Part shown: positions 8,814-16,547 of the stretch, piece after piece
Layout of the letters: each line of letters opens with the position of its first letter
Numbering within the stretch: the stretch's first letter is position 1
Origin: Cocleimonas flava
Lineage (GTDB): Bacteria; Pseudomonadota; Gammaproteobacteria; Thiotrichales; Thiotrichaceae
Length of the DNA stretch: 64,000 nucleotides
Direction: 5' to 3'
Assembly (NCBI RefSeq): GCF_004339015.1
Contig: NZ_SMFQ01000004.1
Coordinates: 248,001-312,000, forward strand
Translations under genes and position numbers: made by a program
The notes under the pieces: model-generated
The model's database searches: none
The model's input: the letters and a program-made list of their open reading frames with translations, nothing else
What the model was told of the DNA's origin: nothing

Positions 8814-10334
8814 ATGATATACCCAGATCCAAATACCCCAGAATCAGAAATTCAATTCAAATCTCGTTACGAAAACTATATTGGTGGCGAATGGGTACCC
8901 CCGCAAAAAGGTCAATACTTTGAGAATGTTTCACCAGTCAATGGCAAGGTGTTTTGTGAAGTTGCGCGTTCATCTGCTGAGGATATCGAGCTAGCATTAG
9001 ATGCGGCTCATTCAGCGAAAGACGCATGGGGCAAAACGTCAGTAACCGAGCGTTCTAATATTTTATTAAAAATAGCTGACCGTATTGAAGAAAATCTGGA
9101 ACTGCTAGCGATTGCAGAAACCTATGACAACGGTAAAGGTATCCGTGAAACGATGGCAGCGGATGTGCCATTAGCAGCCGATCATTTTCGTTACTTCGCA
9201 GGTTGTATCCGTGCGCAGGAAGGCGGTATCAGTGAATTAGATGAAACCACCGTTGCTTATCATTATCACGAGCCATTAGGTGTTGTTGGCCAGATCATCC
9301 CATGGAATTTTCCATTATTGATGGCTGCCTGGAAAATACCACCTGCATTAGCCGCAGGTAACTGCATCGTGCTTAAACCAGCAGAACAAACACCTTTATC
9401 GATTAGCCTATTGATGGAAATCATTGGTGATCTATTGCCTTCAGGTGTATTGAATGTGGTTCAAGGCTTTGGTCAAGAGGCCGGACAAGCCTTGGCAACG
9501 TCAGAACGCATTTCAAAAATTGCTTTCACGGGGTCGACGGCTGTCGGTCAACACATTTTGAAATGTGCGGCGGATTCTTTAATCCCATCTACTGTAGAGC
9601 TGGGCGGTAAATCTCCGAATATTTTCTTTGATGACATCATGAATCATGAAGACGCTTATCTGGAAAAATGTCTAGAAGGTGCTGCACTGGCTTTCTTCAA
9701 TCAGGGTGAAGTATGTACCTGTCCATCGCGTATTCTAGTGCAGGAAAACATCGCCGATGACTTTATCGAACGCCTCATCGCTAAATCGAAAACCATCAAA
9801 CAAGGTAATCCACTGGATACCGACTCGCAGGTTGGCGCACAAGTCTCTAAAGAACAGTTCGATATTATCCTGAATTATATTGAAATCGGTAAAGCTGAAG
9901 GTGCTGAAGTACTCACAGGTGGTTGCGTGGCGTTAACGGATGATAGCCTCAACAAAGGTTTTTATATTGAGCCTACTGTTTTAAAAGGCACCAACGATAT
10001 GCGCGTTTTCCAGGAAGAAATTTTTGGTCCGGTAATCAGTGTAACGACCTTTAAAGATGAAGCAGAAGCCATCGCGCTAGCGAATGATTCTGAATATGGT
10101 CTGGGTGCAGGTTTATGGACACGCGACATGAATAAATCTTACCGCATGGGACGAGCTATTCAAGCGGGACGCGTTTGGACCAATTGTTATCACCTTTATC
10201 CAGCGCATGCGGCATTTGGCGGTTACAAGAAGTCAGGTATCGGGCGTGAGAACCACGGCATGATGTTGAATCATTATCAACAAACTAAAAACTTGTTAGT
10301 GAGTTATAGCGAAGATCCATTAGGATTCTTCTAG
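8814..10334 (+). CDS. aldB: NAD(P)-dependent aldehyde dehydrogenase, AldB/ExaC type
   Basis: From the ATG at 8814 the protein has 506 residues, exactly the length of E. coli AldB; GAGGA precedes this ATG, so the ATG at 8802 is not preferred. It has the Rossmann motif FTGSTAVG, catalytic Glu262 (VELGGKSPN) and nucleophile Cys301 in [11 protein letters not shown]. The C-terminal [13 protein letters not shown] is nearly identical to AldB and to Pseudomonas ExaC. These enzymes oxidise acetaldehyde and other short aldehydes during alcohol use or detoxification. It is divergent from the AraC regulator and is followed by a C-rich repeat copy. Confidence 0.93.
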   Translation: MIYPDPNTPESEIQFKSRYENYIGGEWVPPQKGQYFENVSPVNGKVFCEVARSSAEDIELALDAAHSAKDAWGKTSVTERSNILLKIADRIEENLELLAIAETYDNGKGIRETMAADVPLAADHFRYFAGCIRAQEGGISELDETTVAYHYHEPLGVVGQIIPWNFPLLMAAWKIPPALAAGNCIVLKPAEQTPLSISLLMEIIGDLLPSGVLNVVQGFGQEAGQALATSERISKIAFTGSTAVGQHILKCAADSLIPSTVELGGKSPNIFFDDIMNHEDAYLEKCLEGAALAFFNQGEVCTCPSRILVQENIADDFIERLIAKSKTIKQGNPLDTDSQVGAQVSKEQFDIILNYIEIGKAEGAEVLTGGCVALTDDSLNKGFYIEPTVLKGTNDMRVFQEEIFGPVISVTTFKDEAEAIALANDSEYGLGAGLWTRDMNKSYRMGRAIQAGRVWTNCYHLYPAHAAFGGYKKSGIGRENHGMMLNHYQQTKNLLVSYSEDPLGFF

Positions 10335-10447
10335 ACCTTAAGTAACTCAATAAGTAATACATTACGTTTAACTAACAGTAGATTGAGCTTCTTTGGAGGC
10401 TCAATCTACATCACAAGGTTTCATTTGTATTCAGTTTAAATGACTTA

Positions 10448-10477
10448 GTCACCCCCCTACTTTGGGGCACTTTTTTT
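10448..10477 (+). repeat. C-rich dispersed repeat, copy 2
   Basis: GTCACCCCCCTACTTT followed by GGGGCAC and a seven-base T-tract. CCCC and GGGG can form a four-base stem. Located between the convergent aldehyde dehydrogenase and rhodanese genes. Confidence 0.75.
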
Positions 10478-10577
10478 CGATGATGTATATGCTAGTTTCA
10501 TTCACTTCATCATAACTACTGTGATTTGTGACTAGTCACTAGGACTTATTTCTAGTTCCTATTTCTAGTTCTTATTT

Positions 10578-11057
10578 CTAATCAGCATTATTAACCGCTA
10601 ACTGATCCTTTCTAATTGGCGGATTAACAAACTCATCAACCCAGTCAGGGTCTACCACATCATTCGCTTTGTTGATTAAAGGCAAGTCCGCATCATTCCA
10701 CCCTTTGATGCCGGTTTTTAAGGAAACCACATTCTCATAGCCCATTAATGTCATGGTCAACGCAGCCAATATACTGCGGTTTCCAGAACGACAGACAACG
10801 ATAATCGGTTTCTTTCGGGCTTTGACTAAGTCAGGTTCGGTTTCAGCATAATCCCAGTCACAAGCTTGCTCCAGAATGCCTCTTGGCACATGCAATGAGT
10901 TTTCAATATAGCATCCATCAAATTCATCATCCTCCCGAATATCCAGCATCAAGGTATCGGGGTTTTTCGCCCTAAACTCTTCTACATCCCATGGGAAGAT
11001 TTCTTCAATATGAGCGGTTAATGCATCATCCACTAATTGCTTGAATGTAAGTGCCAT
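10578..11057 (-). CDS. Single-domain rhodanese-like protein
   Basis: A 159-residue protein with one rhodanese domain: LDIREDDEFDGCYIENSLHVPRG is the substrate-fold signature and CRSGNRS (Cys89) the active-site loop. The N-terminal 30 residues add a short helical extension. AGGTGGC precedes the ATG. Such proteins carry sulfane sulfur as a cysteine persulfide for sulfide, thiosulfate or tRNA sulfur chemistry. It is not in an obvious operon. Together with the sulfurtransferase at 6639 it points to active sulfane-sulfur handling. Confidence 0.88.
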   Translation of the reverse strand: MALTFKQLVDDALTAHIEEIFPWDVEEFRAKNPDTLMLDIREDDEFDGCYIENSLHVPRGILEQACDWDYAETEPDLVKARKKPIIVVCRSGNRSILAALTMTLMGYENVVSLKTGIKGWNDADLPLINKANDVVDPDWVDEFVNPPIRKDQLAVNNAD

Positions 11058-11452
11058 AACGCCACCTTAACTCTATAATTAAAACGACTTGAATTATAAA
11101 AAGAGATAAGCAATGAAAATAGATTCATAAATGGGTATATTTTCATTATTGTTTATTTTTAAATGAACTGTGTTCATGTTTTATTAACTAACTATCACGT
11201 AAACTAAATTTTAGCGTAATAATTGTTTTGTTTAGTGCCATGCTCTTGATAAACGCTTGTACAGGCACTATATAATCTATTAATAACCCGTTTATTAAAC
11301 ACTCTACTACTGGATATCGATGCCTTATCTTATTCAAAAAATTATCGGCTTTATTTTACTGTCAGCCACTGTTGGGCTGGTGTCTCTTCAAGTTCTGTTT
11401 CATCTGAGCTAAGCATTATTCAACACTCTTTCATCCAAAGACATTAGACATT
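11058..11452. other. Intergenic region upstream of the XpaC-TelA cluster
   Basis: About 395 AT-rich bases. It must contain the divergent promoters of the rhodanese gene and the TelA cluster, and it holds one plausible small membrane-protein gene (11320-11412, listed separately). No repeat or strong hairpin was seen. Confidence 0.4.
11320..11412 (+). CDS. Possible 30-residue single-pass membrane peptide
   Basis: ATG preceded at five bases by TGGA. The peptide MPYLIQKIIGFILLSATVGL continues VSLQVLFHLS and forms one hydrophobic helix. It ends 40 bases before the XpaC gene and would be the first member of that operon. It is too short for a homology judgement; it is supported only by the ribosome site, the hydrophobic pattern and the position. 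Confidence 0.4.
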   Translation: MPYLIQKIIGFILLSATVGLVSLQVLFHLS

Positions 11453-12298
11453 ATGACCAAAGCCACACGCTACGATCCTGAAAACCAGATTTTAAACACG
11501 GTAAAAACAGGTATTAAAGGCACCTTGCTATTTTTGATGCCTTTACCGGTTTTGATTGGTGCAATTATCCATCTACTCAAAGGCAATGTTTTTTCCAGCA
11601 TTGTCGCTGGTGCATTATTTGCAGCATTTATGATTACAGCAGTGATCGCACGCCATGGCTTCAAACTTGAAAGCCGCTTCAAACAAAAGCGATTAGCGAA
11701 AGCACCCGGCATGCCGTTTAAGTCATTCGCTGCTTCACTCTTAGGCATAACCACTGGCTTAACCGCATTCATGCTTTCTGGTTATACTTTATTAGCCAGT
11801 ATTCTGATTGGTTTTGTAGCGCTGATTGGTTTCTACCTCGCCTACGGTGTTGACCCGCGTCAGGATAAAACGGGTAATATTTCCTTAGGCGTTGATCCTG
11901 ATGAAGTGTTTGAGGCGCTGGAAGCCGCCGAAGCAAAAATTGCTGTTATAGAAAACGCACGTAAAGACATTAAGAACATCAAGTTCGATCAGCACCTTAG
12001 ACGTATTATCGAAAAAGCACGTGGCATTCTAAAACTTATCGAAGATGACCCTAAAGACTTATACCGAGCACGCAAATTTTTAAAAGTCTATCTCGATGGT
12101 ACTGCCAGAGTCACTGAAAGCTATGCAAAGACGCATGGCAAAGATGCTTCAACCGCCGAGTTGGATAAGAACTTTCAAGAAGTACTGGATTCGATTGAAT
12201 CAACCTTCGAAGAGCAGCACAAAAAGCTGCTAGAAAATGATCAACTCGATCTTGATGTAAAAATAGAAGTATTAAAAACCCAGTTAAAACATATTTAG
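11453..12298 (+). CDS. XpaC-like (5-bromo-4-chloroindolyl phosphate hydrolysis family) membrane protein
   Basis: A 281-residue protein with two hydrophobic hairpins (about residues 23-65 and 95-130) followed by a soluble helical domain. The helical block RRIIEKARGILKLIEDDP...ARKFLKVYLDGTARVTESY matches the XpaC family (PF10112). In Bacillus subtilis xpaC lies beside yaaN, a telA homologue, and the next gene here is also a telA homologue. The hydrolase name comes from an old screen and is not a proven activity. It is probably a membrane partner of TelA. Confidence 0.8.
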   Translation: MTKATRYDPENQILNTVKTGIKGTLLFLMPLPVLIGAIIHLLKGNVFSSIVAGALFAAFMITAVIARHGFKLESRFKQKRLAKAPGMPFKSFAASLLGITTGLTAFMLSGYTLLASILIGFVALIGFYLAYGVDPRQDKTGNISLGVDPDEVFEALEAAEAKIAVIENARKDIKNIKFDQHLRRIIEKARGILKLIEDDPKDLYRARKFLKVYLDGTARVTESYAKTHGKDASTAELDKNFQEVLDSIESTFEEQHKKLLENDQLDLDVKIEVLKTQLKHI

Positions 12299-12494
12299 TC
12301 AAACCTAAACGGGCGAAATGCTACATAGCCATTAGGTACACGTAAAAAAACAGGAACAAATAAAAACGTAGAGAGATACAAAAACGTAAGGATAAAAAAT
12401 AAAGAGCGTTAAAAATGCTCACCTATCCACTCTATAACTAATTTTGCCAACGTTAACTGACTCACTAATTCAACGCTTATAAAGGAACCTTTTC

Positions 12495-13697
12495 ATGTCT
12501 GAAACTACCACACAAACAGCTACATCGACCGACGTAGCGATTCTGCCAGGTACTGAAATCGCAGAATACAAAGAAATCTCAAAAGAGATCATTGCTTACA
12601 GTAAAGCTGACAGTGATGAGAAAAAAGACATCGATCAGTTAATTTCAGAGATTAATGTAGAAGATAGAAGCACCATTTTATTCTTCGGTAGTAAAGCACA
12701 GGAAGAGATGAGCACCATCTCTGAGAACATGCTAGAAGGCGTTCGTAATAAAGATTTAGGCAAAACCGGTGCACCACTCAATGACATGATTGCTACAATT
12801 CGTGGATTCGATATCGACGAACTGAACCCGAATAAAAAACTGGGATTCTTTGCGCGTTTATTCGGCAAAGCAAAACCTGTATCTGTATTTTTAAGCAAGT
12901 ACGAAGATGTCCGCAAACAAATCAATAACATCACGGACAAGATGGAAGAGCAAAAGACGCAATTGCTGACTGACATCATCTCGCTGGATAAACTATACGA
13001 TGCGAATTTAGAGTACTTCCACAAGCTCGAGCTTTATATCGCAGCCGGTGATGAAAAACTTCGTATGATCGATGAAAATCAAATCCCTGAGTTAGCTAAA
13101 GCTGCCGAAGAAGATGCTGAAAATATGCTAGCTGCTCAAGCGGTTAGAGATTTACGCAGCGCGCGTGATGACCTTGAACGTAGACTACATGATTTGCGTT
13201 TAACCCGTCAGGTGGCAATGCAAAGTCTGCCAAGCATACGTTTGGTTCAGGAAAACGACAAGACCTTAATCAATAAGGTTAACTCGACACTGATCAACAC
13301 CGTGCCACTCTGGAAAAATCAGTTAGCACAGGCAGTAACGATTTTCCGCATGAGCGATACGGCAGAAACGGTTAAAAAAGCCACTGATCTGACGAACGAT
13401 TTACTGGAAAGCAATGCAGATAACTTACGCACAGCAAATGCAGAAGTCCGTCAGCAAATGGAACGCGGTGTGTTCGATATTGAATCAGTACGCAAAGCTA
13501 ACACACAACTTATCGAAACCATCAACGACAGTTTGAAAATTGCCGAAGAAGGCAAAGCTAAACGTGCAGAAGCTGCGAAAGAGCTCGTACACATGGAAGG
13601 TGAATTACGCGCGGCATTGGTCGCGGCAAAATCACGCGCTGATAACCCGGTAAATGAAGTTGCTGGTGAAGCAGCAAAAGCAATTACTAAAGGTTAA
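12495..13697 (+). CDS. TelA/YaaN family toxic-anion-resistance protein
   Basis: A 400-residue, almost entirely helical soluble protein of the TelA family (PF05816). Recognisable blocks are GFFARLFGKAKPVSVFLSKY (about 118-137), the helical core ELYIAAGDEKL, and the C-terminal RMSDTAETVKKATDLTNDLL...RKANTQLIETINDSL. Family members were first linked to tellurite resistance and later to envelope stress and antibiotic tolerance; the biochemical activity is unknown. AAAGGAAC precedes the ATG. It lies between XpaC and SPFH-protein genes in the same direction. Confidence 0.88.
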   Translation: MSETTTQTATSTDVAILPGTEIAEYKEISKEIIAYSKADSDEKKDIDQLISEINVEDRSTILFFGSKAQEEMSTISENMLEGVRNKDLGKTGAPLNDMIATIRGFDIDELNPNKKLGFFARLFGKAKPVSVFLSKYEDVRKQINNITDKMEEQKTQLLTDIISLDKLYDANLEYFHKLELYIAAGDEKLRMIDENQIPELAKAAEEDAENMLAAQAVRDLRSARDDLERRLHDLRLTRQVAMQSLPSIRLVQENDKTLINKVNSTLINTVPLWKNQLAQAVTIFRMSDTAETVKKATDLTNDLLESNADNLRTANAEVRQQMERGVFDIESVRKANTQLIETINDSLKIAEEGKAKRAEAAKELVHMEGELRAALVAAKSRADNPVNEVAGEAAKAITKG

Positions 13698-13764
13698 TCA
13701 CAGTCATTGCTCATCAAATTGAGATAAACTGTAAAACTAGACATACATAGCAAAGGGAATAAAC

Positions 13765-14895
13765 ATGGGAATCTGGGATAAGTTATTTGGCGAATTTGTC
13801 GATGTTATCGAATGGACTGACTCGAGTGTTGATACGATGGTTTATCGTTTTCAACGTTACGGCAACGAAATCAAATTCGGCGCAAAACTAACGGTACGCG
13901 AATCTCAAATCGCGGTATTTGTCAGTGAAGGTCAGATAGCAGACGTACTGGGCCCGGGTTTGTATGAACTTGAAACCAAAAACTTACCGATTCTGTCTAC
14001 GCTTCAGCATTGGTATCATGGTTTTGAAAGCCCTTTCAAGGCTGAAGTTTATTTCTTTAATACGCGTCAGTTTGTCGACCTAAAATGGGGCACTAAAAAC
14101 CCGATTATGATGCGCGATAAAGAATTCAATATGGTGCGTTTACGTACCTTTGGAACTTACAATATCCGTATTGATGACCCCGCAAAATTCATCACTGAAA
14201 TCGTCGGCACTGATGGTCACTTTACCGTCGACGAAATCAGCAGTCAGTTGCGCAACTTAATCGTGACGCGTTACACGGACATCCTTGGTAGCTCTGATAT
14301 TCCAGTGCTTGATCTTGCAGGTAATCAGGGGCAGTTAGGTGAATTACTCACTCAACGCATTGCGCCTGAATTCAAAGACTACGGGCTCGAACTGACTAAG
14401 GTTCTGGTTGAGAATATTTCCTTACCGCCAGCGGTTGAAGAAGCACTCGATAAGCGTACCAGCATGGGTATGATCGGTAATCTGGATAAATACATCCAGT
14501 TTGGTGCAGCAGAATCAATGCAAAATGGTTCAACGGGCGGTGGTGCTGGTAGCGCCATTGAAATGGGACTAGGTTTTGCCATGGCGAATAAAATGGCAAA
14601 CGATATGAATGCCCAGCCAACTGTTCCAATGCCAACACATACTACACAAGCGCATCCAGCCCCTGCTCCACCGCCATTACCTGATACCAACTGGCACGTA
14701 GCAATTGATAGAAAAGCAGCCGGACCGTTTGATCTTACTGAATTGCAACAGCTTGCGACCAATAGGCAAATTTCTCCTGGTACTTTGGCGTGGATAGATG
14801 GCATGGAAGAATGGAAATCGATCGAATCGATTCCTGCGTTAGAAGGTTTATTTGAAGAAGATAAAGCCGAACCACCAGAACTTCCTAATTCGTAA
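13765..14895 (+). CDS. SPFH-domain (YdjI-like virion-core family) protein with C-terminal GYF_2 domain
   Basis: A 376-residue protein. Residues about 25-240 form an SPFH/band-7 domain of the bacterial YdjI branch (EIKFGAKLTVRESQIAVFV, GPGLYELETKNLPIL, then FKDYGLELTKVLVENISLP). A low-complexity Ala/Pro hinge follows. Residues about 308-365 (WHVAIDRKAAGPFDLTELQQ, ending GTLAWIDGMEEWKSI) are a GYF_2/DUF4339 peptide-binding domain. It has no transmembrane segment, so it probably associates peripherally with the membrane. In B. subtilis YdjI belongs to the pspA-ydjGHI envelope-stress operon, and a YdjG-like gene follows here. Confidence 0.87.
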   Translation: MGIWDKLFGEFVDVIEWTDSSVDTMVYRFQRYGNEIKFGAKLTVRESQIAVFVSEGQIADVLGPGLYELETKNLPILSTLQHWYHGFESPFKAEVYFFNTRQFVDLKWGTKNPIMMRDKEFNMVRLRTFGTYNIRIDDPAKFITEIVGTDGHFTVDEISSQLRNLIVTRYTDILGSSDIPVLDLAGNQGQLGELLTQRIAPEFKDYGLELTKVLVENISLPPAVEEALDKRTSMGMIGNLDKYIQFGAAESMQNGSTGGGAGSAIEMGLGFAMANKMANDMNAQPTVPMPTHTTQAHPAPAPPPLPDTNWHVAIDRKAAGPFDLTELQQLATNRQISPGTLAWIDGMEEWKSIESIPALEGLFEEDKAEPPELPNS

Positions 14896-14968
14896 ACTGA
14901 TTATTCCTTAATAATATAAGTAATAAGATAAGCATTAAGCCAAACGATTAGGCAAAACCATAACTACA

Positions 14969-15052
14969 TAGCCACCCCCCCACTTATAGCCTGTTTTTTT
15001 TATATTTTGTTTGAATCTAAAAAAAGTGCTTATAAGTGGGGGGGTGTCACTA
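14969..15052. repeat. C-rich dispersed repeat, copy 3: full inverted pair
   Basis: The left arm reads TAGCCACCCCCCCACTTATA plus a GCCTG segment and T-tract. The right arm is its near-complement, ending GTGGGGGGGTGTCACTA. About 17 AT-rich bases separate the arms. It lies between two same-direction genes, so it may give partial termination between the SPFH and zinc-ribbon genes. Confidence 0.85.
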
Positions 15053-15113
15053 ACCTTTTATTTCATGAGCTTTTCATGAAATTTACAAAAATCAGGCATG
15101 AGACTCGACAGTA

Positions 15114-16343
15114 GTGAGTAGTTTATTCGACAAGGAGCTGAAATTTACGCCCCTTAACACCACAGACGAAAAGAAAAACTTCGCGCGGGCCAAAGAAGAC
15201 GCTCATGTCATTTCGCAAGCGCATTTTAGCTGTAAGAACTGTGGTTCAGATCTGGTCTACTCTCCTTCCTCACAGGATTTGGTTTGCCGATCTTGCGGTC
15301 ATCATTACCCTGTCGACACCAAAGTCGAGCCCATCAAAGAATTCGATTTTAAACAGGCCTTAAAAGAACTCGATCGCCTGCAACATAGTGATCCCAAAAA
15401 CCAGGACGACGTCGCTGTTATTCAATGCCCTTCTTGTGGTGCAGAATTTAGCTTTAAACAGCATGAACACGCTGGCGAATGCCCCTATTGTGCGACTCCG
15501 GTTATAACTGATACCCGTTACGCACGCTTTATCGAGCCTAAGTCCTTACTGCCTTTTAAGTTTGAGAAAAAACAGGCCATTGCCATTTTTGATGAATGGA
15601 TCGGCAGTCACTGGTTTGCCCCCTCTTCTTTAAAAAGTCACAGTAAGCGCGAAGAAAAACTCGTGGGGATTTATCTCCCTTACTGGACCTACGATAGCCA
15701 AACCTACAATCAATACCGTGGACAACGCGGCACCACCTATTATGATCGTCAGGTTTACTCCACGGTGGTTAATGGAAAACGTGTACAACGCGTCAGAACG
15801 GTTCCAAGAATTCGCTGGAAGCCTGTTGGCGGACAGGTTGATCTACATTTTGATGATGTCTTGATTGGTGCGTCAAAAACCCTACCCAGAACCATTATCG
15901 ATCACCTACAGCCGTGGGATCTGGATAATCTGGTGCCTTATTCTGAAGAATATATCAGCGGCTTTCGCAGTGAAATCTATCAGGTTACTGTGGATCAGGG
16001 TTTCCTCCAGGCTGAAAACATTATGGAGCGTAAAATCAAGCAGTCGATACGTTACGATATTGGCGGTGACCATCAACGTATCTCTGCAGTTAATACGCAA
16101 CATCAAGACACCACCTTCAAACACGTATTGTTACCTGTTTGGTCAGCGGCGTTTCAATACCGTGGTAAAACCTATCGCTACGTTATAAACGGGCGTAACG
16201 GCACCATTCAAGGTGAACGTCCTTATAGCTTTATCAAGATTGGGCTTGCGGTCATTACTGCAATCGCGGCTGCATTGGCATTGCTATACGTGATGGAAAC
16301 GAACGGTGTATTCGAAAACATGAACCAATTTCAAAGTTTTTAA
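15114..16343 (+). CDS. YdjG-like TFIIB-type zinc-ribbon membrane protein
   Basis: A 409-residue protein with two zinc ribbons at the N-terminus (CKNCGSDL...CRSCGHHY and CPSCGAEF...CPYCATPV). A beta-rich middle includes IYLPYWTYDSQTYNQYRGQR, and one transmembrane helix lies near the C-terminus (about 375-397). Databases often call such proteins primosomal protein N' superfamily II helicase, but no helicase motif is present. The match is to B. subtilis YdjG, encoded beside the SPFH protein YdjI. GTG is the chosen start; its ribosome site is weak. Probably part of the envelope-stress cluster. Confidence 0.82.
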   Translation: MSSLFDKELKFTPLNTTDEKKNFARAKEDAHVISQAHFSCKNCGSDLVYSPSSQDLVCRSCGHHYPVDTKVEPIKEFDFKQALKELDRLQHSDPKNQDDVAVIQCPSCGAEFSFKQHEHAGECPYCATPVITDTRYARFIEPKSLLPFKFEKKQAIAIFDEWIGSHWFAPSSLKSHSKREEKLVGIYLPYWTYDSQTYNQYRGQRGTTYYDRQVYSTVVNGKRVQRVRTVPRIRWKPVGGQVDLHFDDVLIGASKTLPRTIIDHLQPWDLDNLVPYSEEYISGFRSEIYQVTVDQGFLQAENIMERKIKQSIRYDIGGDHQRISAVNTQHQDTTFKHVLLPVWSAAFQYRGKTYRYVINGRNGTIQGERPYSFIKIGLAVITAIAAALALLYVMETNGVFENMNQFQSF

Positions 16344-16547
16344 TCAAAAGCGACGTCTTTAAAGCATATATTGCCCTGCACAAATTCACTGATTGCGAAA
16401 AAAAAATTGTGTGTTTAATATCCAAGAAACGCCCATTCTAAAGTTTGGTTTTACACCTGGTTTTAAGCTTGATTTTGATTATCGTTTTAAGTCCCGTTCT
16501 AAAGCAGATAGTTAAATTTAGTGCTTAGAAAACATGTGTTTCTGTGA

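Noticed and set aside
12635-13024. 129-codon minus-strand ORF
   Set aside because: Antisense shadow inside the telA gene with Ser/Leu-rich composition and no domain.
14379-14804. 141-codon minus-strand ORF
   Set aside because: Antisense to the SPFH-GYF gene; Cys/Gly/Ala-rich translation results from the Ala/Pro hinge codons.
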